Positions 1 to 4,875 of a DNA stretch of 7,849 nt are shown here, piece after piece. The position numbers were made by a program, and so were the translations under genes. Positions within the stretch are counted from its first letter, which is position 1. The number at the start of each line of letters is the position of its first letter. The stretch is from an uncultured Eggerthellaceae bacterium (GTDB taxonomy: Bacteria; Actinomycetota; Coriobacteriia; Coriobacteriales; Eggerthellaceae): the NCBI GenBank assembly GCA_910585565.1, contig CAJUFC010000195.1, positions 1 to 7,849 of the forward strand. Reading direction: 5' to 3'. The notes beneath the pieces were generated by a model, which did no database searches, was not told where the DNA came from, and was given only the letters and a program-made list of their open reading frames with translations.

Positions 1-880
1 AGAACGCGCCGTCGGAGATGCGCTCCATGGTGCCGAAGGCGACGACCGTCTTCAGGCCGCGCGCGTCTGCGAAGGCGCCCTCAGCAATTGACCGGCACTC
101 GACCGGGATGCGGGCCGACACGAGGGCGGGCGGCGCCCAGACGAGCTCCTTGCACTCGACGGTCTCAATGGAACCGTCTTCGTTCTGGAGCGTGACGCTC
201 GTCGGGCGGAAGAGCATGCCGCCCGAGGTCGAGTATGCCGCGCGCACGGATGCGGCGCCGGAAGCGACAGGCAGCGTGGAGGACGCGCTCGCGACCTCGA
301 CGGAGAGCAGCGCCGGGAACGCGGATGCAAGGCTAGCAGTGTCGATGTCCTTGACCGACTGCGGGAGCGAGAGGACGACCACCTCGTCGGTAGCCTGCCC
401 CTCGGCGATGTCGACGGCGACGATGGGGGCCTCCTTGCCGTCGAGCATGACGGTGCCCGGCACCGAGAGCACGCCCTCAGGGGCAGCCCCGTCGAACCCG
501 ACGAGCGCCAGGCCTCCGTCAGCGACCGTATACACGAGGCCGCCAGCCGCGAGCATGCCGTCCTCGCGCGTCTCGGCGGCGGGCACCTGCGGCGCGGCGG
601 CAGCGTCAGCCGTCTCGCTCGCGGCGCCGTTTGTGCCCTCGAGTGCCACATCGCCGCCGGACGTGGCCGGCCGCTCGACGGGCTCGCCGGCGAACGCCGA
701 CGACAGGCCCGCAGCGGGCAGCATCGTGACGGCCAGCAGCATCGCCAGCACGACGGAGACGAAACGGGTCGCAAGCGCCCAACCGCCCTTCGGACGGCGG
801 GCGGGCTGAAGCTCCGCCCCTACGCCTTGCGGAACCAGCAATGATGTCCCGCTCGAGAATTCAGGATGAGGATATCCCAT
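1..880 (-). CDS. BspA-like leucine-rich-repeat (LRR_5) secreted surface protein, N-terminal part
   Basis: The frame is open from ATG at 880 to the left edge (293 codons), so the C-terminus is missing. Residues 28-39 are basic (RRPKGG...R), residues 40-59 form a hydrophobic core, and A62-F63-A64 is followed by G65, a fitting signal peptidase I site; the n-region is long. Residues 66-108 are a low-complexity Ala/Gly/Glu-rich linker. Residues 115-180 read like the cap and first repeat of BspA proteins (GLVYTVADGGLALVGF, then LSVPGTV, then LPQSVKDID). Residues 264-293 hold two LRR_5 starts, SIAEGAF and RISDGAF, 23 residues apart. The start is chosen because GGGAAGGG lies about 6 bases upstream and no other ATG precedes the hydrophobic core. 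BspA-like proteins are surface or secreted and often bind host or matrix components; that role is inferred here. Any wall anchor would lie outside the window. Confidence 0.85.
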   Translation of the reverse strand, partial: MGYPHPEFSSGTSLLVPQGVGAELQPARRPKGGWALATRFVSVVLAMLLAVTMLPAAGLSSAFAGEPVERPATSGGDVALEGTNGAASETADAAAAPQVPAAETREDGMLAAGGLVYTVADGGLALVGFDGAAPEGVLSVPGTVMLDGKEAPIVAVDIAEGQATDEVVVLSLPQSVKDIDTASLASAFPALLSVEVASASSTLPVASGAASVRAAYSTSGGMLFRPTSVTLQNEDGSIETVECKELVWAPPALVSARIPVECRSIAEGAFADARGLKTVVAFGTMERISDGAF

Positions 881-918
881 GGCAATTCCCTTCCCTTCTG
901 CGACCACCCTAGCGAAAG

Positions 919-968
919 CCTCCGCGGGAAGGTAGAATGGTGCACGCGGAGGACCCTCGCTATGAGGG
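919..968 (-). promoter_or_regulatory. Two adjacent hairpins in the leader of the LRR gene
   Basis: CCTCCGCG at 919-926 is the exact complement of CGCGGAGG at 945-952 (8 bp, 18-nt loop). Directly beside it, CCCTC at 954-958 pairs with GAGGG at 964-968 (5-nt loop). In the leftward transcript they lie about 40-90 bases before the LRR start codon. The loop is not followed by a T-run, so a plain terminator is unlikely. No known riboswitch class was recognised. The pairing is directly visible; a regulatory role is a guess. Confidence 0.35.
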
Positions 969-1068
969 GCCGACGTCCAAGGCGCGTGACCCTCATGCCG
1001 GCAAAGCTATCAGGGTTGCGTGCCTTCTTTTATGTGCGCTCGTTCACGCGGGCGCCTTTATATATGCA

Positions 1069-1117
1069 TGGGATGCGCCAGAAAAAGGTTGGCGCATCCC
1101 ACAACGGGGATGCGCCA
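1069..1117. repeat. Three alternating copies of an 11-12 bp word (A, A', A)
   Basis: TGGGATGCGCCA (1069-1080) is followed by its perfect reverse complement TGGCGCATCCCA (1090-1101) and then by the word again as GGGATGCGCCA (1107-1117). The middle copy can pair with the left copy (12 bp, 9-nt loop GAAAAAGGT) or with the right copy (11 bp, 6-nt loop ACAACG), but not both at once. The layout fits a pair of competing hairpins, a multi-site operator, or a REP-type palindromic unit. No T-run follows on the plus strand. Confidence 0.8.
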
Positions 1118-1149
1118 TTAACTGCAAAAGCGCCGTCCTCGTTGTCTTC

Positions 1150-1248
1150 GGACAAAGCCAACTCTAATGCACACATTACGGTACAAATGGATAGGCGCTT
1201 GTTGCCAAGCGTTGCCGTAATGTGCTCTCTATTCAGTTGGCTTTGTCC
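1150..1248. repeat. 99-bp nested inverted repeat, MITE-like or structured RNA
   Basis: The ends GGACAAAGCCAACT (1150-1163) and AGTTGGCTTTGTCC (1235-1248) are perfect 14-bp inverted repeats. Inside, CACATTACGG (1172-1181) pairs with CCGTAATGTG (1215-1224), and CGCTTG (1196-1201) pairs with CAAGCG (1206-1211) around a TTGC loop. The element is therefore one long interrupted hairpin with three perfect stems. No open reading frame of note lies inside. No clear target-site duplication is visible at the ends. A short non-autonomous element, a structured RNA or a protein-bound cruciform are all possible. Confidence 0.75.
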
Positions 1249-1259
1249 AACACCGTATA

Positions 1260-1362
1260 CTACCCGATTCCTCTACCCCCGACAACGCACCCACCCAACC
1301 CCACGGAATCTCCACCGCACCGCTTTCGCATCGTTTACAAAAAATGCTCAACAATGCAAAAA
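1260..1362 (+). repeat. Direct repeat, copy 1 (left of DUF3800)
   Basis: This stretch aligns with 2419-2522 in the same orientation. By hand, 1260-1320 matches 2419-2479 at 58 of 61 positions. The rest (to 1362 and 2522) is weaker, with a one-base indel and about 25 of 32 matches in the last block. It begins CTACCCGATTCCTCTACC. Its right end carries TTACAAAAAA and ATGCAAAAAC, which correspond to the iteron-like units of copy 2 in eroded form. Confidence 0.85.
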
Positions 1363-1386
1363 CATGAGGCGACAGGCGGCGAGATC

Positions 1387-1422
1387 ATGAGCGAGAGCAA
1401 GAATCCCTTTACGCCTACATTT
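1387..1422 (+). pseudogene. Possible remnant start of an AAA ATP-binding protein
   Basis: ATG at 1387 opens the peptide MSESKNPFTPTF. In actinobacteria, many AAA-type ATP-binding proteins begin with an NPFxPTFG..P pattern a few residues from the start, followed by a GR and later a Walker A motif. Here the match stops after codon 12 (position 1422); the sequence that follows contains no GR or Walker A motif and runs into the hairpin and 3' end of the DUF3800 gene. The direct-repeat copy just upstream would then be the promoter region of the lost ATPase gene. The family assignment rests on seven residues recalled from known proteins, so chance similarity cannot be excluded. Confidence 0.35.
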
Positions 1423-1423
1423 A

Positions 1424-1454
1424 GGGATGGATCGCCGAGACTCGCACCCATCCC
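1424..1454 (-). terminator. Hairpin just beyond the DUF3800 stop codon
   Basis: GGGATGG (1424-1430) is complementary to CCATCCC (1448-1454), giving a 7-bp stem with a 17-nt loop only four bases past the DUF3800 stop. The trailing sequence on the minus strand is TAAATGT, without a real T-run, so it is at best a weak intrinsic terminator or a 3'-end-protecting hairpin. Confidence 0.3.
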
Positions 1455-1457
1455 CCT

Positions 1458-2129
1458 TCATAGCTCCTTTTGGTCTAGTTCTTTTCTGAGGCTTTTCTTA
1501 AACTGTCTCCATGAGCCGAAGAACTTCTCATCTGTTGCTGTCGAAGTACGAGTTTCGTATTTGAGCGCAGTTAACTCTATCGTACAGATATAGTCGGCAA
1601 TCTGCGCGAGTCTATAGTTCGCAGGACTTGTTTCCCTGTAGATAACCGCATCTGTTGCCAGGGCATAATCCAAGGCCTTGTGCACTGCATCAGCAATAGA
1701 CCTCTGTCCGTCATCGTAGTAGACCTTGACCCTCTCATACCCCTGAAAGAATTCCAGATGCTCGAAGACGAAATCGACGATGCGCTTGCGCATGGCGGCT
1801 CCCAGATCGCCGACGGTTGCGTATTCACTCGTCTTGAGTTTTATGCAGTGGTAGCGGATAGGGGTATGCCGAAAGAAAACCCTAAATGACGACAACAGCC
1901 TTTTGCGCGTGGCAAGGTCAAGATTCTCATAAGGCCCATGCCCGTTAAGCAGAGGCGAGGCATGAAAGGGGATATCGGGCAACCCTTTTGCGCGAAGCGC
2001 AAGTTCGTAGTGAGCAATATCGTTGGTAATGTCATCTTGTTGGTCGTGAAGAACAAGCGTAAGGAGATAGAATCTGTCCTTCATTCCATCGCTGCCAGAC
2101 TCATCCAAGAATATGCTCGCCTCGCGCAA
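1458..2129 (-). CDS. DUF3800 domain protein
   Basis: A 223-residue protein, a normal length for the DUF3800 family, when started at TTG 2129. This start is chosen because GGAGGGG lies just upstream (four bases between GGAGG and TTG) and because the family signature IFLDESG then falls at residues 6-12, right at the N-terminus as usual. The longer frame back to ATG 2303 would begin inside a terminator hairpin. Other family-like points are FHASPL (55-60), the acidic pair YYDD (137-140) and QIADYI (175-180). The spaced acidic residues D9, E10, D139/D140 and D179 would suit a metal-dependent, RNase H-like fold, but the family's function is not established. DUF3800 genes are often found in mobile or defence-rich regions. 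Base composition is visibly less G+C-rich than the flanking genes, and the gene lies between direct repeats, which suggests transfer. Confidence 0.85.
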   Translation of the reverse strand: MREASIFLDESGSDGMKDRFYLLTLVLHDQQDDITNDIAHYELALRAKGLPDIPFHASPLLNGHGPYENLDLATRKRLLSSFRVFFRHTPIRYHCIKLKTSEYATVGDLGAAMRKRIVDFVFEHLEFFQGYERVKVYYDDGQRSIADAVHKALDYALATDAVIYRETSPANYRLAQIADYICTIELTALKYETRTSTATDEKFFGSWRQFKKSLRKELDQKEL

Positions 2130-2151
2130 TACCCCTCCAAGATAACAAGAA

Positions 2152-2172
2152 GCCGGGGAAAACGCCCCCGGC
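2152..2172 (-). promoter_or_regulatory. Leader hairpin close to the DUF3800 ribosome-binding site
   Basis: GCCGGGG (2152-2158) pairs perfectly with CCCCGGC (2166-2172) around a 7-nt loop. In the leftward transcript it ends about 15 bases before the GGAGGGG ribosome-binding site and is followed by TTCTTGTTATCTT, which is only moderately T-rich. It could be an attenuator or a protein-binding site limiting expression; the pairing is certain, the role is not. Confidence 0.45.
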
Positions 2173-2204
2173 ACTTGGAAGAAACTCCTATTCGGAATCT
2201 CTGA

Positions 2205-2233
2205 TTCATAGTATACAGCCGCGATTCCGTCAA
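2205..2233 (-). promoter_or_regulatory. Candidate promoter of the DUF3800 gene
   Basis: On the minus strand TTGACG (2233-2228) is followed after exactly 17 bases by TATGAA (2210-2205). The -35 matches the consensus at five of six positions, the -10 at four of six. A start of transcription near 2198 would give a leader of about 70 bases holding the hairpin and the ribosome-binding site. A TATACT word overlaps but is too close to the -35. Confidence 0.45.
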
Positions 2234-2276
2234 ATCTAGAAGAGGCATCCATATGTAAGAAAACGTCCACACCTCT

Positions 2277-2324
2277 AAAAACGCGGAGACCGGGTCCCGT
2301 CATAACACGGGCTGACCGGTCTCC
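2277..2324 (-). terminator. Intrinsic terminator, leftward, upstream of the DUF3800 gene
   Basis: GGAGACCGG (2285-2293) pairs with CCGGTCTCC (2316-2324), with an inner stem CCCGT (2296-2300) and ACGGG (2307-2311) around CATAAC. Read leftward, the stem is followed by GCG and five T residues (2281-2277). The plus-strand side has no T-run, so it acts on leftward transcription. It lies just before the DUF3800 promoter and would block read-through from the right, although no leftward gene is now present there. Confidence 0.7.
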
Positions 2325-2418
2325 ACTTCCGTTCCCCCGCAGGGGCGGCTTTCATATGATGGTATCACAGAAAGGCAACCCCCCGAAAAGCGCACCATGT
2401 CGATATCCACAAGAGCAC

Positions 2419-2522
2419 CTACCCGACTCCTCTACCCCCGACAACGCATCCACCCAACCCCACGGAATCTTCACCGCACCACGTTCAGCATCGTTTGCAA
2501 AAACCGCCTAAAATTGCAAAAA
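2419..2522 (+). repeat. Direct repeat, copy 2 (right of DUF3800)
   Basis: Second copy of the repeat at 1260-1362, same orientation, shifted by 1159-1160 bases. The first 61 bases differ at three positions only, so the two copies are probably related by a fairly recent duplication or by constrained function. No ATPase-like gene start follows this copy. Confidence 0.85.
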
Positions 2523-2540
2523 TCGCCTAAAAATGCAAAA
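2495..2540 (+). repeat. Iteron-like tandem repeats, 19-20 bp
   Basis: TTGCAAAAACCGCCTAAAA (2495-2513) is followed without a gap by TTGCAAAAATCGCCTAAAAA (2514-2533) and a partial third unit TGCAAAA (2534-2540). The 19-20 base period is close to two helical turns, so a protein could bind each unit on one face of the DNA. Operator or replication/partition iteron roles are possible; no replication gene is near, which favours an operator. Confidence 0.75.
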
Positions 2541-2562
2541 GCCGATGATCGGTGACTCTCAT

Positions 2563-2590
2563 ATATAAGCTGTCGCATATAAGTTGTCGC
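2563..2590 (+). repeat. Two tandem copies of a 14-bp word
   Basis: ATATAAGCTGTCGC (2563-2576) is followed directly by ATATAAGTTGTCGC (2577-2590), one mismatch in 14. It lies about 90 bases upstream of the promoter of the CmpB-type gene and could be an upstream regulator site or a slippage duplication. Confidence 0.7.
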
Positions 2591-2680
2591 CCCTCCCCCG
2601 CCGTCGAGGGTGCTTTTGCGCTCTAGTGTGGTGGAGTTTTATGTATTTCTTGGAGTTGTGGCGCGAGACGCCGCGGAGCC

Positions 2681-2710
2681 TTGGCAGCGATCGTTTCCGG
2701 TCTGTATACT
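2681..2710 (+). promoter_or_regulatory. Candidate promoter of the CmpB-type gene
   Basis: TTGGCA (2681-2686) and TATACT (2705-2710) are separated by 18 bases; each is close to the sigma-70 consensus. Transcription would start near 2717, giving a leader of about 40 bases before the TTG start at 2759. This argues against the in-frame TTG at 2681, which would sit inside the -35. Confidence 0.5.
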
Positions 2711-2758
2711 GGCCGGGAAAACCCACCCGCAACCACATACGCCACGCAGGAGAACGAA

Positions 2759-3676
2759 TTGAGCAACAGCTCCGTACTCAAGAAGCACACCAAGAAATTC
2801 AGCAAGCAAGCACCCCAGCGCAAGACCTTTTCCAGAGCGAGCGGCCACATGAGCGGCTCCGCATATGGGGCGCGTGCCGCCAGTGGATACATGACGCGCA
2901 ACGCGATCGGCATGCCGGTCGCGCACCTCGGCAGTGCGCCTGCAAGCGCCAAGCCCGCCACGGTGCACACCCCCAAGGCAGCGCCGCGCACCGCCCCCCG
3001 CGAGAGCCTGGGTGCTCGCGCCATCGCGCACCTCAAGCGCTTTGCGCTGGACAAGGCAGACGAGACCGCGTTCTTCGAGCCGAAGACATGGGCGTTTTGG
3101 CGCGGCATCATCATGTACCTGTTCGTCTTCAGCGTGGTGGGGCATTGGCTGGAAATCCCCTACTGCCTATCGATGCACGCGCTGTTCGGCATCGTGGACG
3201 ACGGCTATGCCATCTGGTCTGACCCGCTATACGTTCCGTACTGGGTCTACGGCATCGGCGCTGCCATCGTCACGCTCATGCTGATGCCGCTCAAGATACA
3301 CATCATCGGCAAGCGCAAGACCATGTGGGGCGCCGCGCTCGAGTTCTTCGCCATCTGCGTCGTGATGTGCGCGGTCATGGAATGCGTCATGGGCTGGATC
3401 ATCAACCAGCCAGACGAGTTCGGCCAGTACCCCTACTGGGACAACTCGGTGCTGCCGCTCAACATCTTCGACCAGGCATGGCTCGTGAACGACTTCTTCT
3501 TGGGACTGGTGGCCCTCGGCTACGTGTGGTTCGCCTTCCCGTTTTGCCAAAAGGCGATGCGCCTCATCGGCGAGCGCGCCGCCAACCGCGTGTTCGTCTC
3601 GGTGCTCGTGCTGTTCGGCTTCATCTGCCTGTCGTTCTACGGCCCCGACGTGGCCGCGCTGATCATGCAGGCATAA
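2759..3676 (+). CDS. CmpB-type ABC-transporter-like integral membrane protein (PF06541-like)
   Basis: A 305-residue protein from TTG 2759, which follows AGGAG (2749-2753) by five bases. An in-frame TTG at 2681 is rejected because it overlaps the promoter. Residues 1-110 are hydrophilic, basic and rich in Ala, Ser and Pro, probably a disordered cytoplasmic tail. Five membrane segments follow at about 116-133, 163-180, 191-214, 244-262 and 276-296. The pattern YVPYWVYGIGA (158-168), an MECVMGW segment with E209 in helix 3 and YWDNSVLPLN (226-235) resembles the ABC_trans_CmpB family, where corresponding motifs read P.YG.GA, EY.TSW and WWDYS...N. The family is annotated as putative ABC permease, but no ATPase gene is adjacent and transport has not been shown for it. 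The N-terminal tail is unusually long. Convergent with the nuclease gene, 116 bases apart. Confidence 0.8.
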   Translation: MSNSSVLKKHTKKFSKQAPQRKTFSRASGHMSGSAYGARAASGYMTRNAIGMPVAHLGSAPASAKPATVHTPKAAPRTAPRESLGARAIAHLKRFALDKADETAFFEPKTWAFWRGIIMYLFVFSVVGHWLEIPYCLSMHALFGIVDDGYAIWSDPLYVPYWVYGIGAAIVTLMLMPLKIHIIGKRKTMWGAALEFFAICVVMCAVMECVMGWIINQPDEFGQYPYWDNSVLPLNIFDQAWLVNDFFLGLVALGYVWFAFPFCQKAMRLIGERAANRVFVSVLVLFGFICLSFYGPDVAALIMQA

Positions 3677-3705
3677 GCAGGGCCGCTCCGCATCCGCAGC
3701 ATCTG

Positions 3706-3783
3706 GCGGGCACACGCAGCGGTTGCCCGCAGCACCTGCCAAGCGCCAAGCGCCCGCTACCTGCTCAGCACCCGCCAAGCGCC
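3706..3783. repeat. Direct repeats and an inverted repeat between convergent genes
   Basis: AGCACCTGCCAAGCGCC (3731-3747) recurs as AGCACCCGCCAAGCGCC (3767-3783) with one mismatch. Just before, GCGGGCA (3706-3712) and TGCCCGC (3724-3730) form a 7-bp stem with an 11-nt loop. No T-run follows on either strand, so no clear bidirectional terminator is seen between the two converging genes. Confidence 0.6.
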
Positions 3784-3792
3784 CGCAAGCCC

Positions 3793-4599
3793 TTACGCAG
3801 GCCAGCTTTCGCCCGTGGCGTAGTCGATGCGAACGCCGGGCTGCACGTTATAGACGAACACGTTGAAGTTGATGCCACGCCCGTTGTCCTCCACCGAGCG
3901 CGCCTCCATCTGCACGCCGCGCGCGACCAGCTCGTCGTCGGCAAAGACCGGCGTCACGCGATAGAGCACGTGGTTTTTCGTCTTCCTGACGTAGCTCAGG
4001 ATCTCGTTCTCGTAGTTCACCATGACGTCTTGGTTGAAATGCCGCGTCCCCGTGATGAGGTTGAGCTCGTTGTCGTCTTCGCCCGCCAGCGCGTGAGCGA
4101 TAAGGTGGCTGCGGTTGTACAGCTTGCCGTCCTCCGGGATGAAGTCGTAGGTCCGCTGGCGCCAGCCCGACGGGTGGATGCCGCTGATGTTGCCGCGCCC
4201 TTCGGTAGGCATGGTCTCTTTGCCGACGCAGGCAAAGGCAGCGCCGCACCTCCCCAGCGCATCCAGCGGGGAATAGAGCTCGAATGCGCCGCGAGCCAGC
4301 TCGTCTGCGGTGAACGACGGTTCGTTGTCGTTGATGACCAGAACGTCGGTGCCCGCATAGGCCGGCACGTCATCGGCAGAAACGGCGCTCTCGCCCAGGG
4401 AAACGGATGCACCCTCCGCAGCGGCGTGCTGCCCGCGCGCATCCTCGGACGCCCCTGCCCCAGGCGCCGCACCCGTCTCCACCGACCCTGTCACGCCCGT
4501 GCAGCCCACCATCATGGCAAGCGCCGTCGCAACGAGCGACATCGCCAGCGCCTGCACCCGCCCCAAAAGGCGCGCCGTTCGCTCCGGCTGTCTCGACAT
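3793..4599 (-). CDS. Exported DNA/RNA non-specific endonuclease (EndA/NUC family)
   Basis: A 268-residue protein. ATG 4599 follows a GAGGGGGAGG stretch. Residues 1-14 are basic, 15-32 are hydrophobic, then VGC (31-33) and a low-complexity linker to about 78. C33 could be a lipidated cysteine, but the preceding M-V-G is not a textbook lipobox, so simple secretion is equally possible. The nuclease domain spans about 85-268. YNRSHLIAH (161-169) is the H-N-H-like/ββα-metal catalytic motif, with H165 the expected general base; most relatives have D-R-G/S-H, here N replaces D. NLITGTRHFN (180-189) and NYENEI (195-200) supply the expected metal-binding Asn/Glu positions. Relatives degrade extracellular DNA, or act in DNA uptake (streptococcal EndA). 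Transcribed divergently from ygiQ; no competence genes are visible here, so nutrient or DNA scavenging or biofilm roles are inferred. Confidence 0.9.
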   Translation of the reverse strand: MSRQPERTARLLGRVQALAMSLVATALAMMVGCTGVTGSVETGAAPGAGASEDARGQHAAAEGASVSLGESAVSADDVPAYAGTDVLVINDNEPSFTADELARGAFELYSPLDALGRCGAAFACVGKETMPTEGRGNISGIHPSGWRQRTYDFIPEDGKLYNRSHLIAHALAGEDDNELNLITGTRHFNQDVMVNYENEILSYVRKTKNHVLYRVTPVFADDELVARGVQMEARSVEDNGRGINFNVFVYNVQPGVRIDYATGESWPA

Positions 4600-4626
4600 G
4601 GCCTCCCCCTCGGTCTCGTCGCGTCC

Positions 4627-4733
4627 CTCATGCTGGCACGCCGCCTCATTGCTGGCACGCCGCCTCATGCCGGCGCCGCCTTGTGCTGGCATGCCGCAGC
4701 TGCCCGCCAACACGCCGCAGCTGCCCGCCGCCC
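4627..4733. repeat. Degenerate tandem repeat of about 18 bp, six units
   Basis: Units end in (A/C)CGCCGC or GCCGC and mostly begin CTCATGCTGGC: 4627-4644, 4645-4663, 4664-4679, 4680-4697, 4698-4718 and 4719-4733. The first two units differ by a single inserted base. The array fills most of the 276-base gap between the divergent nuclease and ygiQ starts, where it could vary in copy number and alter promoter spacing. Confidence 0.65.
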
Positions 4734-4802
4734 ACCGCACCATCCACATGCCAACGCGCCGCGGCTGCTCGCCACCGGCGCGCCACACCATGACGCCTAT
4801 TC

Positions 4803-4808
4803 TATAAT
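4803..4808 (+). promoter_or_regulatory. Candidate -10 element of ygiQ
   Basis: A perfect TATAAT at 4803-4808 lies in otherwise very G+C-rich DNA. The expected -35 position (about 4780-4785, GCGCCA) does not match the consensus, so an activator may be needed. A transcript from about 4815 has a 60-base leader to GTG 4876. The in-frame ATG at 4807 overlaps this box and is therefore an unlikely start. Confidence 0.5.
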
Positions 4809-4875
4809 GACAGCGAAGAAGCGTGCGGGCACCCGAGACGAGCGGGAGCCGCACCCGCATCCGATGGAGGCGAAT

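Larger units (their letters stand above)
881..1457. other. Intergenic region of 577 bp rich in inverted repeats
   Basis: No convincing complete gene. Plus-strand reading frames here lack ribosome-binding sites and domain-like sequence. It holds, in order, the leader of the LRR gene, two leader hairpins, an A/T-rich word TATATAAA (minus strand, near 1055-1064) that could be part of the LRR promoter although no good -35 is seen, the alternating repeat at 1069-1117, the nested hairpin at 1150-1248, the first direct-repeat copy, a short ATPase-like gene start and a hairpin beyond the DUF3800 stop. Confidence 0.7.
2130..2758. other. Intergenic region of 629 bp between DUF3800 and the CmpB-type gene
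   Basis: No complete gene is supported. It contains the DUF3800 leader and promoter, the leftward terminator, the second copy of the direct repeat with iteron-like units, the 14-bp tandem repeat and the promoter of the CmpB-type gene. Between 2325 and 2418 only a small CCCC-GCA-GGGG palindrome (around 2335-2345) is seen. Confidence 0.7.

Noticed and set aside
18..809. Plus-strand frame of 263 codons at the left edge
   Set aside because: It is the antisense of the LRR protein, whose signal peptide and LRR_5 repeats are clear on the minus strand.
866..1390. Plus-strand 174-codon frame across the left intergenic region
   Set aside because: No ribosome-binding site, no domain-like sequence, and it runs through three palindromic structures.
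1351..1461. Small minus-strand frame overlapping the DUF3800 stop by ATGA
   Set aside because: The AAGGAG is only two bases from the ATG, the frame of about 37 codons resembles nothing, and it runs antisense to the ATPase-like start and repeat copy.
2275..2355. 26-codon minus-strand frame beginning MKAAPAGERKWRPV
   Set aside because: It has no ribosome-binding site and coincides with the terminator hairpin; its stop codon lies at the T-run. Coding is unlikely, though conservation would be worth a glance.
2325..2360. CRISPR-repeat-like palindrome GTTCCCCCGCAGGGGC
   Set aside because: Only one copy is present, with no spacers and no cas genes in the window.
2641..3222. Plus-strand frame from ATG 2641 with GGTGGAG upstream
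   Set aside because: It lies in another frame over the CmpB-type gene, includes that gene's promoter and has Arg/His-rich shadow composition.
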